A stretch of 64,000 nucleotides of DNA from Streptomyces flavofungini (GCF_014650815.1 NZ_BMVR01000015.1:62001-126000); one strand, 5' to 3'. Shown: positions 17,823 to 26,988, counted from the stretch's first letter. The notes: generated by a model not told the origin, from the letters alone. A program made the numbers and translations.

Positions 17823-19871
17823 GTGCCGAATCTTTCCGACCCCGCGACATCCAACGGCCCCGCTGCCCTTTACGACCCGCCCGAACTGACCGCGGAACGC
17901 TGGGAGGAGGCCGGGCGCCGGCTCCTCGCCAAGCTCGTCGGCGAGTTCGCGTACGAAGAAATCCTCCGGCCGGTCCCCGCGGGGCAGGACGTCGGCGAGG
18001 CGGGCGCAGCGAGTGCTGAAAGCACCGCCGACACGGCCTGCGTGGAGGGCAGGGAAGGCGGGGTGGGCCCAGCGGATGCGGTGAGCGTCGAGAACAGGGG
18101 AAGCGCCGCCCATGGCGGGGACAGTGCTGCGGGAAGCGCGGGAGCCGCCGCGGACGGCCAGGATGGCATCACGGACGGCGACGGGCGCACCACGCACACG
18201 TACACCCTGCTGCTCGACGAACCTGCCGCGCCTGGCGAGCCCCGTCCCAGCCTCACCTTCCGTGCCCGCCGCGGCGCCTACGGCAGCTGGCGAGTGGACC
18301 CGGCAAGCCTGACGCTCACCGACGGTACCGGCAGCGCTCGCCCCTGCACCGACCCGCTGCACTTCCTCACCATCGCCCGCCGCACCGTCGACCTCGACGG
18401 CGCCACCCTCGGCCACCTCATCCGCGAACTGACCGCGACGCTGAGCGCCGACACCCGCCTCGACCACGGAGCGCTGAGCGCCGGGCAGCTCGCCGACCTC
18501 GACTATGCGGACCTCGAAGGGCACCAGACCGGCCACCCCTGGCTCGTCCTCAACAAGGGCCGCATCGGATTCTCCGCGACGGACGCCAGCCGCTGGGCAC
18601 CCGAGGCCCGCAGCAACTCGGTCATCCCGTGGATCGCCGTGCACAACAGCATCGCCACCTACCGAGGCGTGCCGGGCCTGGACACCGCGGACGATCTCTA
18701 CGCGCGCGAGCTGGCCCCGGAGACACGCGAGTCCTACGCGGCCATACTCAGCGCACGCGGCCTCGACCCGCGGGAGTACCTCTATCTGCCGGTGCACCCT
18801 TGGCAGTGGGACGACGTCGTGCTGCCCCTGTTCGCCCCGTCCGTCGCCGCCGGGACCATCGTCCCGCTCCCCAGCGACGGCGATCTGCGCCTGCCCCAGC
18901 AGTCGATCCGGACATTCCTGAACACCACGCGTCCCGACCGGCACACCATCAAACTTCCGCTGTCGGTCCTCAACACCCTGGTGTGGCGCGGTCTGCCCAC
19001 CGAGCGGACGGTCGCCGCCTCGGCCGTCACCTCCTGGGTGCACGCCTTGCGCGACGGCGACCCGTTTCTGCGCGACGAGTGCCGGGTGATCCTCCTAGGA
19101 GAGGTCGCCTCCGTCGCCGTGGAGCACCCTGTCTACGACTCCCTTCCGGAAGTTCCCTACCAATACAAGGAACTGTTGGGCGCCATCTGGCGCGAGCCCC
19201 TCACGCGCTACCTCGCGCCTGGGGAGCGTGCCCGCACCCTCGCCGCGCTCCTGCACACCGATCCCCAGGGCCGCGCCTTCGTCACGGAGCTTGTCGCCCG
19301 CTCCGGGCTGACACCCACGGCGTGGCTGACGCATCTGTTCGCCGCGCTGCTGCCGCCCCTGCTGCAGTTCCTCTACCGGTACGGAACGGTGTTCTCCCCC
19401 CATGGGGAGAACGCCATCGTCGTCTTCGACGACAAGGACGTACCCGTGCGCCTCGCGGTCAAGGACTTCGTGGATGACGTCAATGTCAGTGCGGAGCCCG
19501 TGCCGGAGCACGCCTCCATGCCCGACGACGTACGCGACATCCTGCTCACCGAGCCGCCGACCTTCCTGCCCCAGTTCATCCATGCCGGGCTCTTCGTAGG
19601 AGTCTTCCGCTACCTGGCGCCGCTGTGCGAGGAACAGCTGGGCGTCCCGGAGGCCGGCTTCTGGTCCCTCGTGCGGGCCGAGATCCTGCGGCACCAGGCC
19701 CGCGCCCCCGAGCTGAAAGAGCGATACGAGACATTCGACCTGCTCACACCACGTATCGAGCGCCTGTGTCTGAATCGCAACCGGCTTCACCTCGACGGCT
19801 ACCGCGACCGCTCCGAGCGCCCGCACGCCGCCGTCCACGGGACCGTGGCCAACCCCCTCCATCAGCCTTGA
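17823..19871 (+). CDS. IucA/IucC-family NIS siderophore synthetase, second copy
   Basis: 682 residues from a GTG preceded by GAGGAG; the frame is open upstream into the previous gene, but that part is non-homologous. Family motifs are HPWLVLNKGRIGFS, VHPWQWDDVVLP, LPQQSIRTFLNT, KLPLSVLNTL, SPHGENAIVVFDD and AVKDFVDDVN, ending VANPLHQP. The sequence groups with synthetases that act on citrate half-amides or do the second condensation; this is inference. Residues about 48-120 are a low-complexity Ala/Gly/Glu/Asp stretch between two conserved parts, the third such insertion in this operon. The stop lies only 40 bases before the helicase gene, and I saw no terminator there. Confidence 0.9.
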   Translation: MPNLSDPATSNGPAALYDPPELTAERWEEAGRRLLAKLVGEFAYEEILRPVPAGQDVGEAGAASAESTADTACVEGREGGVGPADAVSVENRGSAAHGGDSAAGSAGAAADGQDGITDGDGRTTHTYTLLLDEPAAPGEPRPSLTFRARRGAYGSWRVDPASLTLTDGTGSARPCTDPLHFLTIARRTVDLDGATLGHLIRELTATLSADTRLDHGALSAGQLADLDYADLEGHQTGHPWLVLNKGRIGFSATDASRWAPEARSNSVIPWIAVHNSIATYRGVPGLDTADDLYARELAPETRESYAAILSARGLDPREYLYLPVHPWQWDDVVLPLFAPSVAAGTIVPLPSDGDLRLPQQSIRTFLNTTRPDRHTIKLPLSVLNTLVWRGLPTERTVAASAVTSWVHALRDGDPFLRDECRVILLGEVASVAVEHPVYDSLPEVPYQYKELLGAIWREPLTRYLAPGERARTLAALLHTDPQGRAFVTELVARSGLTPTAWLTHLFAALLPPLLQFLYRYGTVFSPHGENAIVVFDDKDVPVRLAVKDFVDDVNVSAEPVPEHASMPDDVRDILLTEPPTFLPQFIHAGLFVGVFRYLAPLCEEQLGVPEAGFWSLVRAEILRHQARAPELKERYETFDLLTPRIERLCLNRNRLHLDGYRDRSERPHAAVHGTVANPLHQP

Positions 19872-19911
19872 TCGCAGTGTTGTCAGTGGGGCACCGTAGG
19901 GTGGTCGAGCT

Positions 19912-21927
19912 ATGACGAAGCCCTCCCTCCCCGAGCTCCTGCACGCCGCCGTCGCCGCCGTCGGCGGCACGGAGCGCCCCGGCCAGGTGACCATGGCCGA
20001 GACCGTCGCCGAGTCGATCGACGACGGTTCCCACCTGCTGGTCCAGGCCGGCACCGGCACCGGAAAGTCCCTCGGCTATCTGGTGCCCGCGCTGGCGCAC
20101 GGGGAGCGGGTCGTCGTCGCGACGGCAACCCTGGCGCTGCAGCGCCAGCTGGTCGAGCGCGACCTGCCGCGGACGGTGGACGCCCTGCATCCGCTGCTGC
20201 GCCGCCGCCCCGACTTCGCCATGCTCAAAGGCAGGTCGAATTATCTCTGCCTGCACCGCCTGCACGAGGGCGTGCCGCAGGACGAGGAAGAGGGGCTGTT
20301 CGACCAGTTCGAGGCGGCGACGCCCACCAGCAAGCTCGGCCGGGACCTGCTGCGTATGCGGGACTGGGCGGACGAGACGGAGACCGGCGACCGCGACGAC
20401 CTCACCCCGGGCGTCTCCGACCGCGCCTGGGCACAGGTCTCCGTCTCCTCCAGGGAGTGCCTGGGTGCTTCGAAGTGCGCGTACGGCCAGGAGTGCTTCG
20501 CCGAGATGGCCCGTGAGCGCGCGAAGCTCGCCGAGGTCGTGGTCACCAATCACGCGCTGCTCGCGATCGACGCCATCGAGGGTGCCCCGGTCCTGCCCCA
20601 GCACGAGGTGCTGATCGTGGACGAGGCCCATGAGCTGGTGTCCCGTGTCACCGGTGTCGCCACCGGGGAGCTCACCCCGGGACAGGTCAACCGCGCGGTG
20701 CGGCGCGCGGCGAAGCTGGTCAACGAGAAGGCGGCAGATCAGCTCCAGACGGCTGCCGAGGGCTTCGAGCGGCTCATGGAGCTGGCGCTGCCGGGGCGCC
20801 TCGAAGAGGTCCCCGAAGACCTCGGCTATGCCCTGATGGCGCTGCGCGACGCCGCCCGCACGGTCATCTCGGCACTCGGCTCCACCCGCGACAAGTCCGT
20901 CCAGGACGAGGACGTGGTCCGCAAGCAGGCCCTGGCCTCCGTAGAGACGATCCACGACGTGGCGGAGCGCATCACGAACGGCTCCGAGTACGACGTCGTC
21001 TGGTACGAACGCCACGATCGTTTCGGCGCCTCCCTGAGGGTGGCTCCCATGTCCGTCTCGGGCCTGCTCCGCGAGAAGCTGTTCACCGACCGCTCGGTGG
21101 TCCTCACGTCCGCCACGCTCAAGCTCGGCGGGGACTTCAACGGCGTCGGCGCGTCCCTTGGCCTGTCCCCCGAGGGCACCCACACCGAGGACGCGCCCGT
21201 CTGGAAGGGCGTCGACGTCGGCTCGCCCTTCGACTACCGCAAGCAGGGCATCCTGTACGTCGCGCAGCACCTGGCACGTCCGGGGCGCGAGGGCACGCGC
21301 GGCGACATGCTGGATGAGCTCACCGAGCTGATCGAGGCGGCGGGCGGGCGGACGCTCGGCCTGTTCTCCTCGATGCGGGCGGCCCAGGCGGCGGCCGAGG
21401 AGCTGCGGGGCAGGCTCGACATGCCGATCCTGCTCCAGGGCGAGGAGACGCTGGGCGAGCTGATCAAGGGGTTCGCGGGCGACGCGCGGACGTGCCTGTT
21501 CGGCACGCTCTCGCTGTGGCAGGGCGTCGACGTACCGGGTGCGAGCTGCCAGTTGGTGATCATGGACAAGATCCCGTTCCCGCGTCCCGACGACCCGCTG
21601 ATGAGCGCCCGGCAGAAGGCCGTGGACGATGCGGGCGGCAACGGCTTCATGGCGGTCGCGGCGACCCATGCCGCGCTGCTGATGGCTCAGGGCGCCGGTC
21701 GCCTCGTCCGGGCGTCGGGGGACCGTGGTGTGGTGGCGATCCTGGACCCGCGCCTGGCCACCGCGCGCTACGGGAGCTACCTGCGGGCTTCGCTGCCGGA
21801 GTTCTGGTACACGACGGACCGGAACCAGGTGCGCCGCTCCCTGGCGGCGATCGACGCGACGGCGACGGCCGCGGAGGCGTCGGCAGGTGCCGGGACGTCG
21901 GAGGCGGCAGAGGTCTCAGGGGGCTAG
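19912..21927 (+). CDS. dinG: DinG/XPD-family ATP-dependent DNA helicase
   Basis: 671 residues. A superfamily 2 5'-3' helicase with an iron-sulfur cluster. Walker A is GTGTGKS, DEAH lies in LIVDEAHEL, and motifs V and VI are in GTLSLWQGVDVPG and AQGAGRLVRASGD. Four cysteines that fit the 4Fe-4S site occur in NYLCLHR and in RECLGASKCAYGQEC. Function in relatives is repair of D-loops, R-loops and other blocked structures. It begins 40 bases after the siderophore operon and is convergent with lexA, with a shared hairpin between them. I saw no SOS box directly in front of it. The last about 25 residues are Ala/Glu-rich and dispensable-looking. Confidence 0.92.
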   Translation: MTKPSLPELLHAAVAAVGGTERPGQVTMAETVAESIDDGSHLLVQAGTGTGKSLGYLVPALAHGERVVVATATLALQRQLVERDLPRTVDALHPLLRRRPDFAMLKGRSNYLCLHRLHEGVPQDEEEGLFDQFEAATPTSKLGRDLLRMRDWADETETGDRDDLTPGVSDRAWAQVSVSSRECLGASKCAYGQECFAEMARERAKLAEVVVTNHALLAIDAIEGAPVLPQHEVLIVDEAHELVSRVTGVATGELTPGQVNRAVRRAAKLVNEKAADQLQTAAEGFERLMELALPGRLEEVPEDLGYALMALRDAARTVISALGSTRDKSVQDEDVVRKQALASVETIHDVAERITNGSEYDVVWYERHDRFGASLRVAPMSVSGLLREKLFTDRSVVLTSATLKLGGDFNGVGASLGLSPEGTHTEDAPVWKGVDVGSPFDYRKQGILYVAQHLARPGREGTRGDMLDELTELIEAAGGRTLGLFSSMRAAQAAAEELRGRLDMPILLQGEETLGELIKGFAGDARTCLFGTLSLWQGVDVPGASCQLVIMDKIPFPRPDDPLMSARQKAVDDAGGNGFMAVAATHAALLMAQGAGRLVRASGDRGVVAILDPRLATARYGSYLRASLPEFWYTTDRNQVRRSLAAIDATATAAEASAGAGTSEAAEVSGG

Positions 21928-22072
21928 CCCGTGCCGCCGCCTCACTGTGGTGGGGGTGGCGGGGGCACGCGGTCGGTGTGGCTGGCCGGGCTGAGACCCG
22001 GCCGGCGCAGGGCAGCACTGCAGAAGAGGGCGCAGAGCCAGGACGGCAGAACAGCAGGACGCAAGAGACGGA

Positions 22073-22101
22073 CCCCGGAACCGGCGCAGTAGGTTCCGGG
22101 G
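22073..22101. terminator. hairpin between convergent dinG and lexA
   Basis: CCCCGGAACC (22073-22082) pairs with GGTTCCGGGG (22092-22101) around a 9-base loop. It lies between the two convergent stops and probably ends both transcripts. Confidence 0.8.
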
Positions 22102-22121
22102 CCCGTGTCAGGGGCGGAGGC

Positions 22122-22907
22122 TCACACGCGACGCAGGACCGCGACGACCTTGCCGAGGATGGTCGCCTCGTCGCCGGGGATCGGCTGGTACGCGGAGTTG
22201 TGCGGCAGGAGCCAGACGTGCCCGTCCTCGCGCTTGAAGCGCTTGACGGTCGCCTCTCCGTCGAGCATGGCGGCGACGATGTCGCCGTTCTCGGCGACGG
22301 GCTGACGGCGGACCGTGACCCAGTCCCCGTCACAGATGGCGGCCTCGATCATGGAGTCGCCGACGACCTTCAGGACGAACAGCTCACCGTCGCCGACGAG
22401 CTGGCGGGGGAGAGGGAACACATCCTCGACGGACTCCTCGGCGAGGATCGGGCCGCCCGCCGCGATGCGGCCGACCAGCGGGACGTACGAAGCGGCCGGC
22501 TTGCCCGTGGTGTCGGTGGCCTGGGTGCTGGGCTGGTCCGAACCCCGGACCTCGTACGCCCGCGGGCGATGCGGGTCACGGCGCAGGAAGCCCTTGCGCT
22601 CGAGAGCCATCAGCTGGTGGGCCACCGACGAGGTGCTGGAGAGGCCGACCGCCTGACCGATCTCCCGCATGGACGGCGGGTAACCACGCCGCTGCACCGA
22701 GTCCCTGATGACCTCGATCACCCGGCGCTGGCGATCGGTGAGCCCCGAGCTGTCGGCGCGGATTCCTGGAGGTCGGCCCGGCAGGGAGCGCGTGGGCTTG
22801 GGCCCCTCCTGGTTCGTGGTTGCGTCATTCATGGCATGCACCGGCTCGAATCGGCTCTGGGAGCGGTCCTGGGCAGTGATGGTGGCGCTGTCTGCGGTGG
22901 TGGTCAC
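22122..22907 (-). CDS. lexA: SOS repressor LexA
   Basis: 261 residues. An N-terminal winged helix (SSGLTDRQRRVIEVI through the RGYPPSMREIGQAVGL recognition part) is followed by the S24 self-cleavage domain. The cleavage site is Ala150-Gly151 in RIAAGGP, the nucleophile Ser185 is in VVGDSMIEAA, and Lys222 is in ATVKRF. RecA filaments trigger self-cleavage after DNA damage, derepressing the SOS genes. The 55-residue N-terminal extension is normal for Streptomyces LexA. A near-consensus SOS box lies about 70 bp upstream, so autoregulation is expected. It is divergent from nrdR. Confidence 0.96.
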   Translation of the reverse strand: MTTTADSATITAQDRSQSRFEPVHAMNDATTNQEGPKPTRSLPGRPPGIRADSSGLTDRQRRVIEVIRDSVQRRGYPPSMREIGQAVGLSSTSSVAHQLMALERKGFLRRDPHRPRAYEVRGSDQPSTQATDTTGKPAASYVPLVGRIAAGGPILAEESVEDVFPLPRQLVGDGELFVLKVVGDSMIEAAICDGDWVTVRRQPVAENGDIVAAMLDGEATVKRFKREDGHVWLLPHNSAYQPIPGDEATILGKVVAVLRRV

Positions 22908-22973
22908 GTCGGTCGGCCCCTCTCGAGATGTTCTCCCTAGTTAGCCAACGGTAGTTGCTTTCGAAAGGTTGCG

Positions 22974-22989
22974 CCAAACACACGTTCGA
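22974..22989 (-). promoter_or_regulatory. LexA (SOS) box of lexA
   Basis: On the minus strand the 16 bases read TCGAAC, GTGT, GTTTGG, close to the actinobacterial SOS box TCGAAC-N4-GTTCGA. Position in the lexA promoter region supports autoregulation. Confidence 0.85.
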
Positions 22990-23401
22990 GTGAAAAATCG
23001 TAGATTCCCTGTCCTGATCATGTGTCTGGGTGTATGGCTGACGTTCGGGCCGAAAGGAAATTCGGTTCATTACGGTACGCTTCACCGCCGGGGTCCAGGC
23101 CCTGCCGGGTGAGGCTCCCATAGTGCCATTCGGTGCTCCGTCAACTGGGCACCGGGATCTCCCGGGTTGCGTCGGCGTGGGCCACGCGCGCCCGCCCGTC
23201 CGACCGGTTCCGCGACACGCGGTGACACCGAGGATTACGGGCAAACCCCAGATGTAGTGGTTGGATTGCGACCGCAGCCTAGAAGTTGTGGTCCCCGGTC
23301 TTCCGGGGCTGTAGGCATCGCCTATGCTTGGGGCTGCTTCGAGGGCCCCAAGGGTCCTTAGAGGTCTCTGTGTCGTGCCATGAAGGAGGGTTGGGAGATC
23401 C
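22990..23401. other. divergent lexA/nrdR control region
   Basis: 412 bases without a gene. Besides the NrdR boxes it holds a small hairpin CCCCGG-TCTT-CCGGGG (23293-23308) and a possible -10 hexamer TATGCT at 23323-23328. GAAGGAGGG lies just before the nrdR ATG. The part nearest lexA is unusually AT-rich (around 22940-23010) and should contain its promoter. Confidence 0.6.
23245..23291 (+). promoter_or_regulatory. pair of NrdR boxes upstream of nrdR-nrdJ
   Basis: Box 1 at 23245-23260 (ACCCCAGATGTAGTGG) and box 2 at 23276-23291 (AGCCTAGAAGTTGTGG) share the pattern C-C-x-AGA-x-GT-x-GTGG and start 31 bp apart, three helical turns. This spacing and shape fit the tandem NrdR boxes known before ribonucleotide reductase operons. 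NrdR with bound dATP/ATP would repress its own operon. Confidence 0.8.
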
Positions 23402-23944
23402 ATGCACTGCCCCTTCTGTAGGCACCCCGACAGCCGCGTAGTCGACAGCCGCACCACTGATGACGGCACGTCGATCCGCAGGCGCCGTCAGTGCCCGGAC
23501 TGCTCGCGTCGTTTCACGACCGTGGAGACCTGCTCGCTGATGGTCGTCAAGCGCAGCGGCGTCACCGAGCCCTTCAGCCGCACCAAGGTCATCAACGGTG
23601 TCCGCAAGGCATGCCAGGGGCGGCCCGTGACCGAGGATGCGCTGGCCCAGCTCGGCCAGCGTGTCGAGGAAGCGGTCCGGGCCACCGGAAGTGCCGAACT
23701 GACCACCCACGACGTGGGACTGGCCATACTCGGCCCGCTGCAGGAACTCGACCTCGTCGCCTATTTGCGCTTCGCGTCCGTGTACCGGGCGTTCGACTCG
23801 CTCGAGGACTTCGAGGCCGCCGTCGAAGAGCTGAGGGAGCGGCGCGACGCCGCGCCGGACGGCTCCGGAGCGGAACGTGACGCGACCGGCCGCGGGCCCG
23901 GTGGGACTGTCGAAGTCCCGCAGCCTGCCACCGCCGGCGACTGA
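23402..23944 (+). CDS. nrdR: ribonucleotide reductase regulator NrdR
   Basis: 180 residues. A zinc ribbon (MHCPFCRHPDSRVVDSR with Cys3 and Cys6; CPDCSRRFTT with Cys31 and Cys34) is followed by an ATP-cone (about 46-136) starting VVKRSGVTEPFSRTKV, which senses ATP and dATP. NrdR represses ribonucleotide reductase operons when dATP is high. The C-terminal about 30 residues are a hydrophilic Gly/Ala tail. A strong GGAGG precedes the ATG and two NrdR boxes lie about 110-157 bp upstream. It forms an operon with nrdJ, 131 bases downstream, an arrangement established for Streptomyces. Confidence 0.96.
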   Translation: MHCPFCRHPDSRVVDSRTTDDGTSIRRRRQCPDCSRRFTTVETCSLMVVKRSGVTEPFSRTKVINGVRKACQGRPVTEDALAQLGQRVEEAVRATGSAELTTHDVGLAILGPLQELDLVAYLRFASVYRAFDSLEDFEAAVEELRERRDAAPDGSGAERDATGRGPGGTVEVPQPATAGD

Positions 23945-24075
23945 CCTTTCACGGTCCGACGGCGAACCAGACCTGTTGCGGTCGCCCTTAGTGGTGCCCG
24001 CGACACAAGACACACACCGTGCTGCGGGAAGAACGTGGCACTTCAGGGCGTTTTAGCCTGATACAGGGAGGCGGC

Positions 24076-26970
24076 ATGACCGAGACGACGAGCGGCCCCG
24101 CGCGAGGTTCACGCGCGAAGGGACCCAAGGGCGGCAAGGGCCTGCGCATCGAGCGCATCCACACGACCCCGGGCGTGCATCCGTACGACGAGGTGGTCTG
24201 GGAGCGCCGTGACGTCGTCATGACCAACTGGCGCGACGGTTCGGTCAACTTCGAGCAGCGTGGCGTCGAGTTCCCCGAGTTCTGGTCGGTGAACGCGGTC
24301 AACATCGTCACGAGCAAGTACTTCCGCGGCGCGGTAGGCACCCCGCAGCGCGAGGTGAGCCTGAAGCAGCTCATCGACCGCATCGTGAAGACGTACCGGA
24401 AGGCCGGCGAGGACTACAAGTACTTCTCCTCGCCCGCCGACGCCGAGATCTTCGAGCACGAGCTGGCGTACGCCCTCCTGCACCAGATCTTCAGCTTCAA
24501 CAGCCCTGTGTGGTTCAACGTCGGCACGCCTCAGCCGCAGCAGGTCTCCGCCTGCTTCATCCTGTCCGTCGACGACTCCATGGAGTCGATCCTCGACTGG
24601 TACAAGGAAGAGGGCATGATCTTCAAGGGCGGCTCCGGCGCCGGCCTCAACCTCTCCCGCATCCGTTCCTCCAAGGAACTGCTGTCCTCCGGAGGCAACG
24701 CCTCGGGACCGGTCTCCTTCATGCGGGGCGCCGACGCCTCCGCGGGAACGATCAAGTCGGGCGGCGCCACCCGCCGCGCGGCCAAGATGGTCATCCTCGA
24801 CGTCGACCACCCCGACATCGAGGGCTTCATCGAGACCAAGGTGAAGGAAGAGGAGAAGATCCGCGCGCTGCGTGACGCGGGCTTCGACATGGACCTGGGC
24901 GGCGACGACATCACGTCCGTCCAGTACCAGAACGCCAACAACTCGGTCCGCGTGAACGACGAGTTCATGAAGGCCGTGGAGAACGGCGACAAGTTCGGCC
25001 TGCGTGCCCGCATGACCGGCGACGTCATCGAGGAGGTCGACGCCAAGTCGCTCTTCCGCAAGATGGCCGAGGCCGCCTGGGCCTGCGCCGACCCCGGCAT
25101 CCAGTACGACGACACCATCAACGCCTGGCACACCTGCCCGGAGTCCGGCCGCATCAACGGCTCGAACCCCTGCAGCGAGTACATGCACCTGGACAACACG
25201 TCCTGCAACCTCGCCTCGCTGAACCTGATGAAGTTCCTCAAGGACGACGGCAACGGCACCCAGTCGTTCGAGTCCGAGCGCTTCTCCAAGGTCGTCGAGC
25301 TGGTCATCACGGCGATGGACATCTCCATCTGCTTCGCCGACTTCCCGACCCAGAAGATCGGCGAGAACACCCGCGCCTTCCGCCAGCTCGGCATCGGCTA
25401 CGCCAACCTGGGCGCCCTGCTGATGGCCACCGGCCACGCGTACGACTCCGACGGCGGCCGCGCCCTCGCCGGTGCCATCACGTCGCTGATGACCGGCACC
25501 TCGTACAAGCGCTCCGCGGAGCTCGCGGCGGTCGTCGGCGCGTACGACGGCTACGCCCGCAACGCCACCCCGCACAAGCGCGTCATGAAGCAGCACGCCG
25601 ATGCCAACACCTCGGCCGTCCGCGTGGACGACCTGGACACGCCGATCTGGGCCGCCGCCACGGAGGCCTGGCAGGACGTCCTGCGCCTCGGCGAGAAGAA
25701 CGGTTTCCGTAACTCGCAGGCCTCGGTCATCGCGCCGACCGGCACCATCGGTCTCGCCATGTCCTGCGACACGACCGGCCTCGAGCCCGACCTCGCCCTG
25801 GTCAAGTTCAAGAAGCTCGTCGGCGGCGGCTCGATGCAGATCGTCAACGGCACCGTGCCGCAGGCCCTGCGTCGCCTCGGCTACCAGGAGGAGCAGATCG
25901 AGGCGATCGTCGCCCACATCGCCGAGAACGGCAATGTGATCGACGCCCCGGGCCTGAAGACCAAGCACTACGAGGTCTTCGACTGCGCCATGGGCGAGCG
26001 CTCCATCTCCGCGATGGGTCACGTCCGGATGATGGCGGCCATCCAGCCGTGGATCTCCGGCGCCCTCTCCAAGACGGTCAACCTCCCGGAGACCGCGACT
26101 GTCGAGGACGTCGAGGAGGTCTACTTCGAGGCCTGGAAGCTGGGCGTCAAGGCGCTCGCGATCTACCGCGACAACTGCAAGGTCGGTCAGCCCCTCTCCG
26201 CCAAGAAGAAGGAGGAGGAGAAGACCGAGATCGCCGAGAAGGCCGAGGGCACGATCCGCAGCGCGGTCGAGAAGGTGGTCGAGTACCGCCCGGTCCGCAA
26301 GCGCCTGCCGAAGGGCCGTCCCGGCATCACCACGTCCTTCACGGTCGGTGGCGCCGAGGGCTACATGACCGCGAACTCCTACCCGGACGACGGTCTGGGC
26401 GAGGTCTTCCTGAAGATGTCCAAGCAGGGTTCGACCCTCGCGGGCATGATGGACGCCTTCTCCATCGCCGTCTCCGTCGGTCTGCAGTACGGCGTGCCCC
26501 TGGAGACGTACGTTTCCAAGTTCACGAACATGCGCTTTGAGCCGGCCGGCATGACGGACGACCCGGACGTGCGGATGGCGCAGTCGATCGTCGACTACAT
26601 CTTCCGCCGCCTGGCGCTGGACTTCCTGCCCTTCGAGACCCGCTCCGCGCTCGGCATCCACTCCGCCGAGGAGCGCCAGCGGCACCTGGAGACCGGTTCG
26701 TACGAGCCGGCCGACGAGGACGTCGACGTCGAGGGCCTGGCCCAGTCCGCCCCGCGGCAGACGGAGGTCCTGAAGGCCGTCGCCACGCCGAAGCCGGAGC
26801 AGACCGAGGCTCCCGCCCCGCAGCAGGCGCACACCAGCGCCGAGCTCGTGGAGATGCAGCTGGGCATCCAGGCCGACGCGCCGCTGTGCTTCTCCTGCGG
26901 CACGAAGATGCAGCGCGCGGGCTCGTGCTACATCTGCGAGGGCTGCGGCTCCACCAGCGGCTGCAGCTGA
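24076..26970 (+). CDS. nrdJ: adenosylcobalamin-dependent class II ribonucleoside-diphosphate reductase NrdJ
   Basis: 964 residues. This O2-independent reductase makes deoxyribonucleotides with a B12-derived radical and lets Streptomyces replicate DNA when the class Ia enzyme is off. Visible signatures are FNSPVWFNVG, QVSACFILSVDDSM (active-site Cys), GGSGAGLNLSRIRS, NPCSEYMHLDNTSCNLASLN with the radical Cys region, and PTGTIGLAMSCDTTGLEPD. The C-terminus carries a zinc-like Cys cluster (LCFSCGTKMQRAGSCYICEG) and ends in a Cys pair that should reduce the active site. GGGAGG precedes the ATG at 24076. A run of KKKEEEKTEIAEKAEG (near residue 712-727) is a Streptomyces-like charged insertion. Terminated by a long hairpin. 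Confidence 0.97.
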   Translation: MTETTSGPARGSRAKGPKGGKGLRIERIHTTPGVHPYDEVVWERRDVVMTNWRDGSVNFEQRGVEFPEFWSVNAVNIVTSKYFRGAVGTPQREVSLKQLIDRIVKTYRKAGEDYKYFSSPADAEIFEHELAYALLHQIFSFNSPVWFNVGTPQPQQVSACFILSVDDSMESILDWYKEEGMIFKGGSGAGLNLSRIRSSKELLSSGGNASGPVSFMRGADASAGTIKSGGATRRAAKMVILDVDHPDIEGFIETKVKEEEKIRALRDAGFDMDLGGDDITSVQYQNANNSVRVNDEFMKAVENGDKFGLRARMTGDVIEEVDAKSLFRKMAEAAWACADPGIQYDDTINAWHTCPESGRINGSNPCSEYMHLDNTSCNLASLNLMKFLKDDGNGTQSFESERFSKVVELVITAMDISICFADFPTQKIGENTRAFRQLGIGYANLGALLMATGHAYDSDGGRALAGAITSLMTGTSYKRSAELAAVVGAYDGYARNATPHKRVMKQHADANTSAVRVDDLDTPIWAAATEAWQDVLRLGEKNGFRNSQASVIAPTGTIGLAMSCDTTGLEPDLALVKFKKLVGGGSMQIVNGTVPQALRRLGYQEEQIEAIVAHIAENGNVIDAPGLKTKHYEVFDCAMGERSISAMGHVRMMAAIQPWISGALSKTVNLPETATVEDVEEVYFEAWKLGVKALAIYRDNCKVGQPLSAKKKEEEKTEIAEKAEGTIRSAVEKVVEYRPVRKRLPKGRPGITTSFTVGGAEGYMTANSYPDDGLGEVFLKMSKQGSTLAGMMDAFSIAVSVGLQYGVPLETYVSKFTNMRFEPAGMTDDPDVRMAQSIVDYIFRRLALDFLPFETRSALGIHSAEERQRHLETGSYEPADEDVDVEGLAQSAPRQTEVLKAVATPKPEQTEAPAPQQAHTSAELVEMQLGIQADAPLCFSCGTKMQRAGSCYICEGCGSTSGCS

Positions 26971-26988
26971 TCGCCTGACGCTGTGAGG

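Noticed and set aside
12439..19871. Siderophore operon as desferrioxamine or aerobactin cluster
   Set aside because: No lysine decarboxylase or N-hydroxylase is present, and the first gene is an aminotransferase, which neither pathway uses in this position.
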